Assembly: GCF_040703125.1 (NCBI RefSeq)
Contig: NZ_CP160035.1
Location: 1-64,000, forward strand
DNA: 64,000 nt
Direction of reading: 5' to 3'
Source: Flavobacterium ovatum
GTDB lineage: Bacteria > Bacteroidota > Bacteroidia > Flavobacteriales > Flavobacteriaceae
The position numbers were made by a program, and so were the translations under genes. Positions 37,640 through 48,026 of this stretch are shown here, piece by piece; within the stretch, counting starts at the first letter, position 1, and each line of letters begins with the position of its first letter. A model generated the notes under the pieces. That model did not search any database and was not told the DNA's origin. It saw only the letters and a program-made list of their open reading frames with translations.

Positions 37640-40600
37640 TTATTCTTCTAATCTAATGTCTAATCCAAGACCTTTCAATTCATGCATCAATACATTGAAT
37701 GATTCAGGTAATCCTGGTTCTGGCATAGACTCTCCTTTTACGATAGCTTCGTAAGTTTTGGCTCTACCAATAACATCATCAGATTTTACTGTTAAGATTT
37801 CACGAAGTGTACTCGAAGCTCCATAAGCTTCAAGTGCCCAAACCTCCATCTCTCCAAAACGTTGACCTCCAAATTGAGCTTTACCACCCAATGGTTGTTG
37901 CGTAATCAATGAGTATGGTCCGATAGAACGTGCGTGCATCTTATCATCAACCATGTGTCCTAATTTCAACATATAGATCACACCTACAGTTGCTGCTTGA
38001 TGGAAACGCTCTCCTGTTCCACCATCATAAAGATAAGTATGTCCAAAACGAGGAATTCCAGCTTCGTCAGTCAATTCATTGATTTGGTCTAATGAAGCAC
38101 CGTCAAAAATTGGAGTAGCATATTTTCTACCTAATTTTTGTCCAGCCCATCCAAGAACCGTTTCATAAATTTGACCAATGTTCATACGCGAAGGTACCCC
38201 AAGTGGGTTCAACACGATATCAACTGGTGTTCCGTCTTCAAGGAAAGGCATATCTTCGTGACGAACGATACGTGCAACAATACCTTTGTTACCGTGACGT
38301 CCAGCCATCTTATCTCCAACTTTCAATTTACGTTTCTTAGCGATGTAAACTTTAGCTAATTTCAAAATTCCTGCTGGCAATTCATCTCCAACAGTAATGG
38401 TGAATTTCTCTCTTCTTAAAGCACCTTGTAAATCGTTCAACTTAATTTTATAGTTATGAATTAAATCATTAACCATTTTATTAGTTGCATCATCAGCTAC
38501 CCATTGACCTTTGCTTAAGTGAGCAAAATCTTCAACAGCGTAAAGCATTTTTTGAGTGTATTTTTTACCTTTTGGTAAAACTTCTTCACCCAAATCGTTC
38601 ATTACACCTTGTGATGTTTTTCCGTTTACAATCAAGAAAAGTTTTTCAATCAACTTATCCTTCAAGTCTGAAAACTTAACTTCGAAATCCATTTCAAGAG
38701 ATCCTAAAGCATCTTTATCTTGAGTACGTTTTCTCTTGTCTTTTACAGCTCTTGCAAATAATTTTTTATCAAGAACAACACCATGAAGTGATGGAGAAGC
38801 TTTCAATGAAGCATCTTTTACATCACCTGCTTTATCTCCAAAGATTGCACGAAGCAATTTCTCTTCTGGAGTTGGATCAGATTCTCCTTTTGGTGTAATT
38901 TTTCCAATTAGAATATCGCCAGGTTTAACCTCTGCACCAATTCTAATCATACCGTTTTCATCCAAGTCTTTAGTAGCCTCTTCAGAAACGTTAGGAATAT
39001 CATTCGTTAACTCTTCGTTACCCAATTTTGTATCTCTTACTTCTAATGAGTAATCATCTACGTGGATTGAAGTAAAGATGTCATCACGAACCACTTTTTC
39101 AGAAATTACAATCGCATCCTCAAAGTTGTACCCTTTCCATGGCATAAACGCTACTTTTAGGTTACGACCTAAAGCAAGTTCACCATTTTGAGTAGCATAA
39201 CCTTCAGACAATACTTGACCAGGTATAACTCTATCCCCTTTTCTTACGATTGGTTTCAAGTTGATACTTGTTCCTTGATTGGTTTTTCTAAATTTAATTA
39301 GATTATATGTTTTATCATCAGATTCAAAACTTACCATTCTTTCTTCTTCAGAACGGTCGTATTTGATAGTGATAATATTAGCATCTACATATTCTACAGT
39401 ACCATGCCCTTCAGCATTGATTAATACTCTAGAATCTGAAGCTACTTGACGCTCAAGACCAGTACCTACAATTGGAGCTTCAGGACGTATTAATGGAACG
39501 GCCTGACGCATCATGTTAGATCCCATCAAGGCTCTATTCGCATCATCATGTTCCAAGAAAGGAATCAAAGATGCAGATATAGAAGCAATCTGGTTTGGTG
39601 CAACGTCTGTATAATGAACTTCTGATGGAGTAATAACTGGGAAATCACCTTCCTGACGAGCAATTACAAAGTCAGATGTCATTTTTCCTGCATCATCCAT
39701 TTCGATATTTGCTTGCGCAATCATCATACCTTCTTCTTCTTCAGCAGATAAGTAAATTGGAGTAGATACTAAATCAACCACACCTTCAGTTACCTTACGG
39801 TAAGGTGTTTCGATGAATCCCATTCCGTTTACTTTAGCATAAACACCAAGAGATGAAATCAAACCAATGTTTGGTCCCTCTGGAGTTTCAATAGGACATA
39901 AACGTCCGTAGTGCGTATAGTGAACATCTCGAACCTCAAAACCAGCTCTTTCTCTCGAAAGTCCACCTGGTCCTAGGGCAGATAATCTTCTCTTGTGCGT
40001 AATCTCAGCCAATGGATTCGTTTGATCCATAAATTGAGACAACTGGTTTGTACCAAAGAAAGAGTTGATTACAGAAGATAATGTTTTAGCATTAATCAAA
40101 TCTATAGGTGTAAACACCTCGTTATCTCTAACATTCATTCTCTCACGAATAGTTCTAGCCATACGAGCTAAACCAACACCGAATTGTTGCGACAATTGTT
40201 CACCAACTGTTCTAACACGACGGTTTGATAAGTGGTCAATATCATCAATATCCGCTTTCGCATTAATTAATTCAATCAAGTACTTAACAATAGTTATGAT
40301 ATCTTCTTTGGTAAGCACTTGCTTTTCCATTGGGATATCCAACTGTAATTTTTTGTTCATTCTATAACGACCTACTTCACCTAAGTTGTAACGTTGGTCA
40401 GAGAAGAATAATTTATCTATAATACCACGAGCAGTTTCTTCATCAGGCGGTTCTGCGTTACGCAATTGTCTGTAGATATGCTCAACAGCTTCTTTTTCAG
40501 AGTTTGTTGGATCTTTTTGTAACGTGTTATGGATGATGGCATAATCAGCTTGATTAGCATCTTCCTTGTGTAACAAAATAGATTTAACGTTAGAATCAAT

Positions 40601-41452
40601 GATTTCTTCCACATTATCTTTATCGATAATAGTATCACGATCAAGGATTATTTCGTTACGTTCGATAGAAACTACTTCACCAGTATCTTCATCTACGAAA
40701 TCTTCGTGCCATGTATTTAATACACGAGCAGCCAATTTTCTACCGATATATTTTTTAAGTCCTGTTTTAGAAACTTTAATTTCTTCTGCAAGGTCGAAAA
40801 TTTCAAGGATATCCTTATCTCTTTCGAAACCGATAGCACGGAATAAAGTTGTAACAGGTAATTTTTTCTTTCTATCAATGTAAGCGTACATTACGCTATT
40901 AATATCTGTAGAAAATTCGATCCAAGATCCCTTGAACGGAATTACTCTAGCAGAGTATAATTTTGTACCATTAGCATGAAAAGATTGACCAAAGAAAACC
41001 CCTGGTGATCTGTGCAATTGAGAAACAACAACACGTTCAGCTCCATTAATTACAAATGTTCCGCTTGGCGTCATGTAAGGAATTGTACCAAGATAAACAT
41101 CTTGAACAATAGTTTCAAAGTCTTCGTGCTCTGGGTCTGTACAATATAGTTTCAACCTCGCTTTTAAAGGCACACTGTGTGTTAAACCTCTTTCAATACA
41201 CTCTTGGATAGTGTAACGTGGTGGATCTACAAAGTAGTCTAGGAATTCCAATACAAAGTTGTTTCTTGTATCTGTAATTGGAAAGTTTTCCATGAAGGTA
41301 TTATAAAGTCCTTCATTGCCTCTTTCATCTGATTTAGTTTCTAATTGAAAAAAATCTTGAAAAGATTTAACCTGAACATCTAGAAAATCTGGATATGCAG
41401 GAATGTTTTTAGTAGAGGCAAAATTCAATCTTTCAGTCTGATTTGTTATCAT
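37640..41452 (-). CDS. rpoB: RNA polymerase subunit beta
   Basis: 1270-aa catalytic subunit. The ATG at 41452 ([11 protein letters not shown]) is chosen over a TTG one codon upstream. The rifampicin-binding region (about residues 465-500, [29 protein letters not shown] in two halves) keeps the Asp, His and Ser residues of sensitive enzymes, so no resistance mutation is apparent. [17 protein letters not shown] and the C-terminal [13 protein letters not shown] and [19 protein letters not shown] motifs are intact. Operon member after rplL, with an attenuator-like hairpin upstream. Confidence 0.98.
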   Translation of the reverse strand: MITNQTERLNFASTKNIPAYPDFLDVQVKSFQDFFQLETKSDERGNEGLYNTFMENFPITDTRNNFVLEFLDYFVDPPRYTIQECIERGLTHSVPLKARLKLYCTDPEHEDFETIVQDVYLGTIPYMTPSGTFVINGAERVVVSQLHRSPGVFFGQSFHANGTKLYSARVIPFKGSWIEFSTDINSVMYAYIDRKKKLPVTTLFRAIGFERDKDILEIFDLAEEIKVSKTGLKKYIGRKLAARVLNTWHEDFVDEDTGEVVSIERNEIILDRDTIIDKDNVEEIIDSNVKSILLHKEDANQADYAIIHNTLQKDPTNSEKEAVEHIYRQLRNAEPPDEETARGIIDKLFFSDQRYNLGEVGRYRMNKKLQLDIPMEKQVLTKEDIITIVKYLIELINAKADIDDIDHLSNRRVRTVGEQLSQQFGVGLARMARTIRERMNVRDNEVFTPIDLINAKTLSSVINSFFGTNQLSQFMDQTNPLAEITHKRRLSALGPGGLSRERAGFEVRDVHYTHYGRLCPIETPEGPNIGLISSLGVYAKVNGMGFIETPYRKVTEGVVDLVSTPIYLSAEEEEGMMIAQANIEMDDAGKMTSDFVIARQEGDFPVITPSEVHYTDVAPNQIASISASLIPFLEHDDANRALMGSNMMRQAVPLIRPEAPIVGTGLERQVASDSRVLINAEGHGTVEYVDANIITIKYDRSEEERMVSFESDDKTYNLIKFRKTNQGTSINLKPIVRKGDRVIPGQVLSEGYATQNGELALGRNLKVAFMPWKGYNFEDAIVISEKVVRDDIFTSIHVDDYSLEVRDTKLGNEELTNDIPNVSEEATKDLDENGMIRIGAEVKPGDILIGKITPKGESDPTPEEKLLRAIFGDKAGDVKDASLKASPSLHGVVLDKKLFARAVKDKRKRTQDKDALGSLEMDFEVKFSDLKDKLIEKLFLIVNGKTSQGVMNDLGEEVLPKGKKYTQKMLYAVEDFAHLSKGQWVADDATNKMVNDLIHNYKIKLNDLQGALRREKFTITVGDELPAGILKLAKVYIAKKRKLKVGDKMAGRHGNKGIVARIVRHEDMPFLEDGTPVDIVLNPLGVPSRMNIGQIYETVLGWAGQKLGRKYATPIFDGASLDQINELTDEAGIPRFGHTYLYDGGTGERFHQAATVGVIYMLKLGHMVDDKMHARSIGPYSLITQQPLGGKAQFGGQRFGEMEVWALEAYGASSTLREILTVKSDDVIGRAKTYEAIVKGESMPEPGLPESFNVLMHELKGLGLDIRLEE

Positions 41453-41668
41453 CAATGGACAAAATTTTGATTATAAAAGTAATTTTTTTGTATAAGAGAT
41501 TAATCTTATACCTTATAATTCACAACCATTACATCTTTAAAAATCAATTTAGGATAACTACTTTCTTATTATCTGTTAATTTTTTTTCCTCGTAATGGGA
41601 GTAAAAACTTGTAAAGACAAAAGTCAAAATGATTGCTCATACTTATAGACTTTTGTTATACGAAAAAT

Positions 41669-41707
41669 GGTTTAGGCCATTGGATGACTAAATCCAAGAC
41701 CTAAACC
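41669..41707 (-). terminator. Attenuator-like hairpin between rplL and rpoB
   Basis: GGTTTAGG pairs with CCTAAACC, with an inner GGAT/ATCC stem, then ATTTTT on the minus strand. It sits 23 bases after rplL in a 277-base gap before rpoB. By analogy with other bacteria it probably lets only part of the ribosomal-protein transcripts continue into rpoBC. Confidence 0.7.
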
Positions 41708-41729
41708 TTATTCTTTAAACTAAGTTTAA

Positions 41730-42101
41730 CTATTTAAGCTCAACTACAGCTCCAGCTTCTTCTAAAGATTTTTTAAGACCTTCAGCCTCTTCTTTAGAAA
41801 CACCTTCTTTTACATTAGATGGTGCGCTATCAACTACATCTTTAGCTTCTTTCAAACCTAAACCTGTAAGTTCTTTTACCATTTTCACAACAGCTAATTT
41901 AGAAGCACCAGCTTCTTTCAATACAACTGTGAATTCAGTTTGTACTTCTTCAGCAGCAGCTTCGCCACCACCTGCACCTGCAACTACTACTGCAGCAGCT
42001 GGTTCGATTCCGTACTCATCTTTCAATATTGTTGCTAAATCATTAACTTCTTTTACAGTTAAGTTAACTAATTGTTCTGCGAATTGTTTCAAATCTGCCA
42101 T
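41730..42101 (-). CDS. rplL: Ribosomal protein bL12 (L7/L12)
   Basis: 123-aa stalk protein that recruits translation GTPases. The N-terminal dimerisation helices ([21 protein letters not shown]), an Ala/Gly/Glu hinge ([18 protein letters not shown]) and the C-terminal domain ([32 protein letters not shown], in sections) are all present. It follows rplJ, its ribosomal anchor, by 92 bases. Confidence 0.98.
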   Translation of the reverse strand: MADLKQFAEQLVNLTVKEVNDLATILKDEYGIEPAAAVVVAGAGGGEAAAEEVQTEFTVVLKEAGASKLAVVKMVKELTGLGLKEAKDVVDSAPSNVKEGVSKEEAEGLKKSLEEAGAVVELK

Positions 42102-42193
42102 TTTTTCTATCGTTTTAAAATGATTTGTAAAATTATATTTTGTTTATCGTGCGCTTATTTAATAATATAAACAGAGAGATTCTCTAATAAATA

Positions 42194-42712
42194 TTAAGCT
42201 TCTTCAGCTTGAACTTCTTCAGCTTGCTCTTCTCCAGCGAATTTGTTTTGAAGTGCAGCGATGATTCTTTGAGCTGGTGATTGAAGTAAACCAATAAGTT
42301 CTCCAAGTAATTCTTCTTTAGATTTAATTGTAGACAACATTGTTAATTGGTCGTCTCCAATGTAAACTTCAGCATTCACATAAGCACCTTTTAATACCGG
42401 CTTATCTGATTTCTTACGGAAATCTTTAATGATTTTACCTGGAGCATTAGCTACATCTGAAATAAAGATTGCTGTATTACCTACCAATACTGAAGGTAAT
42501 TCACCATATTCATTTTCAGAAGTTTCCATTGCTTTTGCAAGTAATGTATTCTTTACAACTTCTAATTTAATACCTGCTTTATAACAAGCTCTTCTCAACT
42601 TTGAAGTAGTTTCTGCATTTAATCCAGAAATATCTGCTACATAAACAATATTTGTACCAGCTAACTGTGCAGTTAATTCTTCAATCGCGATTGATTTTTC
42701 TTCTCTAGTCAT
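42194..42712 (-). CDS. rplJ: Ribosomal protein uL10
   Basis: 172-aa base of the ribosomal stalk; binds 23S rRNA and the bL12 dimers. The start MTREEKSIAIEELTAQL, the RACYKAGIKLEVVKNTLLAKAM rRNA-binding segment and the C-terminal helix that docks bL12 (PAQRIIAALQNKF) are visible, with an acidic Glu/Ala tail. In other bacteria L10-L12 represses its own mRNA; no leader structure could be identified here. Gap to rplA is 22 bases. Confidence 0.97.
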   Translation of the reverse strand: MTREEKSIAIEELTAQLAGTNIVYVADISGLNAETTSKLRRACYKAGIKLEVVKNTLLAKAMETSENEYGELPSVLVGNTAIFISDVANAPGKIIKDFRKKSDKPVLKGAYVNAEVYIGDDQLTMLSTIKSKEELLGELIGLLQSPAQRIIAALQNKFAGEEQAEEVQAEEA

Positions 42713-42734
42713 ACTAAAAATTATTAACTACCAA

Positions 42735-43424
42735 TTATACTGCTTTAGGATCCAATGCAATTGCAGGACTCATAGTGCTTGTAAGGTGCATACCTTTAAT
42801 GTAGGTACCTTTAGCAGCAGTTGGCTTAAGTTTGATTAATGTTTGAATAATTTCGTGTGCATTGTCATAAATTTGTTCAGCTCCGAAAGAAACTTTACCA
42901 ATTCCTGCATGTACGATACCAGTTTTATCAACTTTAAAGTCAATTTTACCAGCTTTTACCTCTGCAACAGCTTTAGCAACATCCATAGTTACTGTACCTG
43001 TTTTAGGATTAGGCATTAAACCTCTAGGTCCTAAAATACGACCTAATGGACCTAATTTACCCATTACAGATGGCATAGTGATGATTACATCAACATCTGT
43101 CCAACCATCTTTAATTTTTTGTAAGTACTCATCAAGACCAACAAAGTCTGCACCAGCTGCCAAAGCTTCCGCTTCTTTATCTGGAGTAACCAATGCTAAT
43201 ACTTTTACATCTTTACCAGTTCCGTGAGGCAATGTAACTACACCTCTTACCATTTGATTCGCTTTTCTTGGATCTACACCCAATCTTATTGCGATATCAA
43301 CAGACTCATCAAATTTTGCAGAAGCAAGAACTTTAATTAATGCAGAAGCATCTTTTAAAGAATATAACTTGTTCTTTTCAATTTTTGAAGCAGCCTCTTT
43401 TTGCTTTTTTGTCAATTTTGCCAT
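42735..43424 (-). CDS. rplA: Ribosomal protein uL1
   Basis: 229-aa L1-stalk protein; binds 23S rRNA near the E site and can bind its own mRNA. Conserved [21 protein letters not shown] and [19 protein letters not shown] segments are intact. Length is normal. It follows rplK by 13 bases. Confidence 0.97.
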   Translation of the reverse strand: MAKLTKKQKEAASKIEKNKLYSLKDASALIKVLASAKFDESVDIAIRLGVDPRKANQMVRGVVTLPHGTGKDVKVLALVTPDKEAEALAAGADFVGLDEYLQKIKDGWTDVDVIITMPSVMGKLGPLGRILGPRGLMPNPKTGTVTMDVAKAVAEVKAGKIDFKVDKTGIVHAGIGKVSFGAEQIYDNAHEIIQTLIKLKPTAAKGTYIKGMHLTSTMSPAIALDPKAV

Positions 43425-43437
43425 GTCTTTCTCTTAA

Positions 43438-43875
43438 TTAAAAAGGAGCGTCTCCTGATACAGTTATACCCATAGATCTAGCTGTTCCAGCAACCATACT
43501 CATTGCAGACTCCGTAGTGAATGCATTTAAGTCTGGCATCTTGTCTTCAGCAATAGCTCTAATTTGTTCCCAAGTAACACTAGCTACTTTTTTACGATTA
43601 GGCTCACCTGAACCAGATTTTAGCTTTGCAGCTTCCAATAATTGAACTGCTGCAGGAGGAGTCTTAACAACAAATTCAAATGATTTGTCTTTATACACAG
43701 TAATTTGTACTGGGCATATTTTGCCGGGTTTATCTTGTGTTCTAGCATTGAACTGCTTACAGAACTCCATGATGTTTACCCCAGCAGCTCCTAAAGCAGG
43801 TCCAACCGGTGGCGACGGATTCGCAGCACCTCCCTTAACTTGTAGTTTAACTACCTTACTAATTTCTTTAGCCAT
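43438..43875 (-). CDS. rplK: Ribosomal protein uL11
   Basis: 145-aa protein of the GTPase-associated centre. The N-terminal [20 protein letters not shown] is the thiostrepton/EF-G contact domain, and the C-terminal rRNA-binding part ends in [14 protein letters not shown]. Normal length. It follows nusG by 65 bases. Confidence 0.98.
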   Translation of the reverse strand: MAKEISKVVKLQVKGGAANPSPPVGPALGAAGVNIMEFCKQFNARTQDKPGKICPVQITVYKDKSFEFVVKTPPAAVQLLEAAKLKSGSGEPNRKKVASVTWEQIRAIAEDKMPDLNAFTTESAMSMVAGTARSMGITVSGDAPF

Positions 43876-43940
43876 TTTTTAAAAATTTAACACAACAATT
43901 ATAGAAGCAATTGATGTGATTTATTATAGTGTAACAAAAA

Positions 43941-44492
43941 TTATACTTTTTCAACTTGCATAAAACTCAATTCTAATGGCGTTTTTCTTCCGAAAATCTT
44001 AACCATTACTTCAAGTTTACGCTTTTCATCATTAATTTTCTCAACAGTACCGTTGAAACCATTAAATGGACCATCAACAACTTTGATAGTTTCTCCAAGA
44101 TTGAATGGTATTGAATGATTATCAGTATTCACTGCTAATTCATCTACCTTACCTAACATTCTATTAACCTCTGACGTTCTTAATGGAACAGGCTCCCCCC
44201 CTTTAGTTTCTCCTAAAAAACCAATTACAGAAGTAATTGACTTAATAATATGAGGAATTTCACCAACAAGATTCGCTTCGACCATTACATAACCAGGAAA
44301 ATAAACTTTCTCTTTAACTATTTTTTTCCCATCTTTTACTGTAACTACTTTCTCAGTAGGAACAAGAACTTGAGAAACAAAGTCTTCCATTCCCAATCTA
44401 GAAATCTCAGTCTCGATATAAGCTTTCACTTTATTCTCTTGACCACTTACAGCCCTAACGACATACCATTTCTTTAAATTATTATCTGCCAT
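43941..44492 (-). CDS. nusG: Transcription termination/antitermination factor NusG
   Basis: 183-aa elongation factor with an N-terminal NGN domain (KWYVVRAVSGQENKVKAYIE at residues 7-26, FPGYVMVEANL near 65) and a C-terminal KOW domain (GETIKVVDGPFNGFNGTVEKIN near 132). NusG links RNA polymerase to ribosomes or Rho. It follows secE by 8 bases. Confidence 0.97.
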   Translation of the reverse strand: MADNNLKKWYVVRAVSGQENKVKAYIETEISRLGMEDFVSQVLVPTEKVVTVKDGKKIVKEKVYFPGYVMVEANLVGEIPHIIKSITSVIGFLGETKGGEPVPLRTSEVNRMLGKVDELAVNTDNHSIPFNLGETIKVVDGPFNGFNGTVEKINDEKRKLEVMVKIFGRKTPLELSFMQVEKV

Positions 44493-44500
44493 GTCAATTA

Positions 44501-44698
44501 TTAAGCTTTAATCCAGTTAAAAAATCCTGCTAATGCTTTTGCAAAAACTTCATCTACTCCCCATGTTGCCAAAGCAAACAATACTGAAAAAACAGCCACA
44601 ACAATAGTTAGTCGCTGCACCTCAGCCCACTCTGGCCAAGTTACATTTGATTTTAATTCTTCAAATGCTTCTGAAATGTAATTAACAATTTTTGCCAT
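44501..44698 (-). CDS. secE: Preprotein translocase subunit SecE
   Basis: 65-aa single-span inner-membrane subunit of SecYEG. The amphipathic helix with the family motif NYISEAFEELKSNVTWPEWAE (in two parts around KSNVTWP) precedes one membrane segment (LTIVVAVFSVLFALATWGVDEVF). This is the short one-span form found in most bacteria. It lies between tRNA-Trp and nusG. Confidence 0.96.
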   Translation of the reverse strand: MAKIVNYISEAFEELKSNVTWPEWAEVQRLTIVVAVFSVLFALATWGVDEVFAKALAGFFNWIKA

Positions 44699-44718
44699 TA
44701 GATATGTTTTTTTTATTG

Positions 44719-44789
44719 CACGGGCGGAGGGATTCGAACCCCCATCAACGGTTTTGGAGACCGCTATTCTACCCTTGAACTACGCCCGT
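44719..44789 (-). tRNA. tRNA-Trp (CCA)
   Basis: Folds as a cloverleaf: acceptor ACGGGCG/CGCCCGT with a G discriminator base, anticodon loop CTCCAAA giving CCA, and T-loop GGTTCGAATCC. The 3' CCA is not encoded. It sits between tuf and secE, the usual Bacteroidota position. Confidence 0.97.
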
Positions 44790-44795
44790 AAAATT

Positions 44796-44825
44796 AACCA
44801 GCAACAACCTAAGAAGTTGCTGGTT
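44796..44825 (-). terminator. Hairpin after tuf
   Basis: AACCAGCAAC pairs with GTTGCTGGTT around a 10-base loop; on the minus strand only AATTTT follows. It may be a weak terminator or a processing/stability hairpin before tRNA-Trp. Confidence 0.6.
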
Positions 44826-44842
44826 ATATAATTTAATTTGAA

Positions 44843-46030
44843 TTATGCTACAATTTCAGTTACCTGACCTGCACCTACAGTTCTACCACCTTCACGGATA
44901 GCAAAACGTAATCCAACATTCATTGCGATTGGGCTTAACAAAGCAACATTGATCGTTAAGTTATCTCCTGGCATCACCATCTCTACACCTTCTGGCAAAG
45001 TAATAACTCCTGTTACGTCAGTTGTACGTACGTAGAACTGTGGACGGTAGTTGTTATGGAATGGAGTATGACGTCCACCTTCTTCTTTTTTCAAGATATA
45101 CACCTCAGCTTTGAAAGTCGCGTGTGGTTTTACTGAACCTGGCTTAATGATAACCATTCCTCTTTTGATAGAATCTTTATCAACACCTCTTAAAAGTAAA
45201 CCTACGTTATCTCCAGCTTCACCTCTATCAAGGATCTTACGGAACATTTCAACTCCCGTAATTGTAGAAGCTAATTTCCCAGCTCCCATACCGATGATTT
45301 CAACAGCGTCTCCTGTATTAGCAATACCAGTTTCGATACGACCTGTAGCAACAGTTCCACGACCAGTAATTGTAAATACATCCTCAACTGGCATCAAGAA
45401 AGGTTTTGCAGTATCACGTATTGGCTCTTCGATCCAAGCATCAACAGCTTCCATCAATTCAAGAATTTTAGGAACCCATGCAGCATCATTATTCAATCCA
45501 CCTAAAGCAGATCCTTGAATAACTGGACAGTTGTCTCCGTCATATTCATAGAAAGACAATAAGTCTCTAATTTCCATTTCAACAAGTTCTAACAACTCCT
45601 CGTCATCAACCATATCCACTTTGTTCATGAATACAACCATTCTAGGAATACCTACTTGGCGACCTAAAAGGATATGCTCACGAGTTTGTGGCATTGGTCC
45701 ATCAGTTGCAGCAACCACAAGGATAGCTCCATCCATTTGAGCAGCACCAGTAACCATGTTCTTTACGTAATCCGCGTGACCTGGACAGTCAACGTGAGCG
45801 TAATGACGATTAGCTGTTTCATACTCAACGTGAGATGTATTAATTGTAATACCTCTTTCTTTTTCTTCAGGAGCATTATCAATTTGATCAAAAGATTTCG
45901 CTTGACAGTAACCAGCATCAGATAACACTTTAGTTATTGCAGCAGTTAATGTAGTTTTTCCGTGATCTACGTGTCCGATTGTACCAATATTTAAGTGTGG
46001 TTTCGAACGGTTAAAGGTTTCTTTTGCCAT
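44843..46030 (-). CDS. tuf: Elongation factor Tu
   Basis: 395-aa GTPase that delivers aminoacyl-tRNA to the ribosome. G1 GHVDHGKTT (about residues 18-26), G2 [15 protein letters not shown]3 [12 protein letters not shown] and G4 [10 protein letters not shown] are all present; domains II and III follow with no gaps. It lies in a tRNA-tuf-tRNA transcript, as in the thrT-tufB arrangement of Escherichia coli. Confidence 0.98.
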   Translation of the reverse strand: MAKETFNRSKPHLNIGTIGHVDHGKTTLTAAITKVLSDAGYCQAKSFDQIDNAPEEKERGITINTSHVEYETANRHYAHVDCPGHADYVKNMVTGAAQMDGAILVVAATDGPMPQTREHILLGRQVGIPRMVVFMNKVDMVDDEELLELVEMEIRDLLSFYEYDGDNCPVIQGSALGGLNNDAAWVPKILELMEAVDAWIEEPIRDTAKPFLMPVEDVFTITGRGTVATGRIETGIANTGDAVEIIGMGAGKLASTITGVEMFRKILDRGEAGDNVGLLLRGVDKDSIKRGMVIIKPGSVKPHATFKAEVYILKKEEGGRHTPFHNNYRPQFYVRTTDVTGVITLPEGVEMVMPGDNLTINVALLSPIAMNVGLRFAIREGGRTVGAGQVTEIVA

Positions 46031-46083
46031 TTTACTTAGATTTTAATCTTTATTAATTTATTAGTGTTCAAAATTTTTTATTG

Positions 46084-46155
46084 AGCCAATGTCGGGAATT
46101 GAACCCGAGACCTCTTCCTTACCAAGGAAGCACTCTACCCCTGAGCTACACCGGC
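46084..46155 (-). tRNA. tRNA-Thr (GGT)
   Basis: Cloverleaf with acceptor GCCGGTG/CATTGGC, anticodon stem CTTCC/GGAAG around TTGGTAA (anticodon GGT) and T-arm CGGGTTCAATTCCCG. Located directly upstream of tuf. Confidence 0.96.
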
Positions 46156-46231
46156 GGTAAAGTTTAGTTTCATGCTTAAAGCTTCTTGTTATCATCAACA
46201 TCTGAAACTTAAAACGCTCAAACTTCTTTTG

Positions 46232-46312
46232 TGGGGAGAGCAGGATTCGAACCTGCGAAGTTCACACAGCAGATTTACAGTCTGCCCTCGTTGGCCGCTT
46301 GAGTATCTCCCC
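46232..46312 (-). tRNA. tRNA-Tyr (GTA)
   Basis: Class II tRNA with a long variable arm (81 bases). Acceptor GGGGAGA/TCTCCCC with an A discriminator; anticodon loop CTGTAAA gives GTA; T-arm CAGGTTCGAATCCTG. Confidence 0.96.
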
Positions 46313-46357
46313 TCTTTTTTTATTTAATTTCAACTTTCAAAACCTCAGTTTCATTTG

Positions 46358-46431
46358 AGCCGGCGGAGGGACTCGAACCCACGACCTGCTGATTACAAAT
46401 CAGCTGCTCTAGCCAACTGAGCTACGCTGGC
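46358..46431 (-). tRNA. tRNA-Thr (TGT)
   Basis: Acceptor GCCAGCG/CGCCGGC, anticodon stem GCTGA/TCAGC around TTTGTAA (anticodon TGT), T-arm GTGGGTTCGAGTCCC. First tRNA of the cluster, just downstream of the promoter at 46470-46499. Confidence 0.96.
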
Positions 46432-46446
46432 AATTTCAATAAAAAA

Positions 46447-46468
46447 AGTCCGCTATTTCTAACGGACT
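46447..46468 (-). terminator. Terminator of hpf overlapping the tRNA-tuf start site
   Basis: AGTCCG pairs with CGGACT around a 10-base loop, then a seven-T run on the minus strand. The stem begins 2 bases after the -7 element of the next promoter, so RNA started there would lack part of the stem. Confidence 0.75.
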
Positions 46469-46469
46469 G

Positions 46470-46499
46470 CAAATGTATAGATTTTATCTCTCAAACAAA
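46470..46499 (-). promoter_or_regulatory. Promoter of the tRNA-tuf operon
   Basis: Minus strand: TTTG (46499-46496), 18 bases, TACATTTG (46477-46470). Both elements match consensus. It is expected to drive tRNA-Thr, tRNA-Tyr, tRNA-Thr, tuf, tRNA-Trp, secE, nusG and perhaps further. Confidence 0.72.
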
Positions 46500-46523
46500 A
46501 CATTTTTTTAAAAAATTTTCACA

Positions 46524-46826
46524 TTATGCTTGAGCTCGAGTTTTTTCTTTCCTTTTTACCAGCAAACGCTCTAAAGATTCAGCAGATAACTCAAGCGCTT
46601 CTTCAAATGATTTACACTGTTTTTTCACTAAAAAACCATCTCCAGGCACATTTATCTTGACCTCGACAATTTTATTTTCTTTATCGCTCGTTTTCTCTAC
46701 TTTCAAATACACATCAGACGACACTACTTTATCGTAATACTTTTCTAACTTATCCATTCTCTCCTGAACAAAATTAACTAGTTTTCCGTCAACATTAAAG
46801 TTAACTGCATGAATACTTACCTTCAT
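46524..46826 (-). CDS. hpf: Ribosome hibernation-promoting factor, short HPF/RaiA type
   Basis: 100-aa protein that binds the 30S decoding region and inactivates idle ribosomes. Begins MKVSIHAVNFNVDGKL at the ATG at 46826 (a TTG two codons upstream is less likely). VYLKVEKTSDKENKIVEVKINVPG and EALELSAESLERLLVKRKEK match the beta-alpha-beta fold. It has no long C-terminal dimerisation domain, so it is the short form. Gene order rpsU-xerC-hpf-tRNA-tuf is conserved in Bacteroidota. Confidence 0.93.
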   Translation of the reverse strand: MKVSIHAVNFNVDGKLVNFVQERMDKLEKYYDKVVSSDVYLKVEKTSDKENKIVEVKINVPGDGFLVKKQCKSFEEALELSAESLERLLVKRKEKTRAQA

Positions 46827-46852
46827 AATCAATACTTATTTAATGGTTAAAC

Positions 46853-47752
46853 TTAATTATCATCACTCCTAGGGTGCGCCTTTCCATATACTTTCTTAAG
46901 TTCTAACAAACTACTATGTGTGTATATTTGAGTTGACGCTAAACTAGAATGCCCTAATAATTCTTTTACTGAATTCAAATCCGCTCCATTATTTAATAAA
47001 TGAGTAGCAAAGGAATGCCTTAACACATGAGGACTCTTTTTTATCTTTTCTGAAGCTCTACTAAAGTACAAATTTACCAACCGATAAACAAGAGAGTTAT
47101 TTAACATTAGACCTTTTTTTGTTACAAAAAAATACTCAGAATCTTCAACTACCTCAACACGAGACCGTTCCCTAATGTAGTAAATTATATTTTTTTTAAT
47201 TATAGGCAGAATCGGAAGTACGCGTTCTTTATTTCTTTTCCCAAGAACTTTCAGTGTATTATTAACCAAATCAATATCACTCATTTTTAATTGAATCAAT
47301 TCAGCCCTACGCATACCCGTCGCATAAAACAACTCTATTATCAATTGATTGCGAATAGAATCAAAGCTCTCCTTCTCCTGAACCTCATCCAAGACACGAA
47401 CAACTTCATTCTCAGAAAAAGGAATCTGAAGTGATTTAACCACCTTTAAAGACTTATGTTTCAACAAAGGACTTACCTCTATTTGCTTTGTCTTTAATAA
47501 GAATTTATAAAAAGCCTTCAAAGAAGCAATTTTCCTATTTACAGAAACCGCAGACAAACCTCCATCTACCAAACTAACAATCCAACTTCTAATCTGACTA
47601 TAATTCGCTTGCTCAACACCTACTTGCTCAAAATTAAACTTATTGAAGCTTTGAAAACTAAGCAAATCCTTCTCATACGCTACCAAAGTATGAGTAGAGT
47701 ATTTTTTCTCTTTTAAAAGATATTCCTTAAATGCATCGATAGTTGTAGCCAT
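46853..47752 (-). CDS. xerC: Tyrosine recombinase XerC
   Basis: 299-aa site-specific recombinase that resolves chromosome dimers at dif with a partner Xer protein. An N-terminal SAM-like core-binding domain (about 1-85) precedes the catalytic domain with the R-K-H-R-H-Y set: Arg in ATGMRRAEL, His-Arg in HVLRHSFATHLL, His in LGHSSLAST and the nucleophile Tyr in TQIYTHSS. Normal Xer length, no attachment sites or cargo nearby and a conserved housekeeping position argue for XerC rather than an element integrase. Confidence 0.93.
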   Translation of the reverse strand: MATTIDAFKEYLLKEKKYSTHTLVAYEKDLLSFQSFNKFNFEQVGVEQANYSQIRSWIVSLVDGGLSAVSVNRKIASLKAFYKFLLKTKQIEVSPLLKHKSLKVVKSLQIPFSENEVVRVLDEVQEKESFDSIRNQLIIELFYATGMRRAELIQLKMSDIDLVNNTLKVLGKRNKERVLPILPIIKKNIIYYIRERSRVEVVEDSEYFFVTKKGLMLNNSLVYRLVNLYFSRASEKIKKSPHVLRHSFATHLLNNGADLNSVKELLGHSSLASTQIYTHSSLLELKKVYGKAHPRSDDN

Positions 47753-47758
47753 AAAAAA

Positions 47759-47799
47759 ACCGTTAGCATCAAAGTTACTAAACTTTGAATACTAACGGT
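47759..47799 (-). terminator. Terminator of rpsU
   Basis: Outer stem ACCGTTAG/CTAACGGT and inner stem TCAAAGTT/AACTTTGA, then seven T residues on the minus strand. It separates rpsU from xerC. Confidence 0.88.
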
Positions 47800-47823
47800 A
47801 ATTATTTTCAATAAAGAAAACTA

Positions 47824-48018
47824 CTAACTCTCTAAACCATCTTTCATGTTTTGGATATAAGCTGCTTTCTGAACTTTAATTCTATTTTTCACAGAAGGCT
47901 TGATAAAAGCTTGACGTGCTCTTAACTGACGAACTGTTCCAGTTTTATCAAATTTTCTTTTATAGCGCTTTAATGCTCTATCGATATTTTCTCCGTCTTT
48001 AATTGGTATAATTAACAT
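47824..48018 (-). CDS. rpsU: Ribosomal protein bS21
   Basis: 64-aa small-subunit protein (MLIIPIKDGENIDRALKRYKRKF..TVRQLRARQAFIKPSVKNR..). In Flavobacterium bS21 helps hide the 3' end of 16S rRNA, so normal mRNAs do not use SD pairing. Its own gene has a strong extended SD (48027-48038) 8 bases before the ATG, and a -7 element TACCTTTG at 48048-48055, giving a leader of about 20-25 bases. Its own terminator follows. Confidence 0.97.
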   Translation of the reverse strand: MLIIPIKDGENIDRALKRYKRKFDKTGTVRQLRARQAFIKPSVKNRIKVQKAAYIQNMKDGLES

Positions 48019-48026
48019 AATTTTGA

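Noticed and set aside
46853..47752. Tyrosine recombinase as a sign of an integrated element
   Set aside because: Normal Xer length, conserved rpsU-xerC-hpf position and no direct repeats or cargo; it is housekeeping XerC. The nearby tRNA genes are intact with no flanking duplicated 3' ends.
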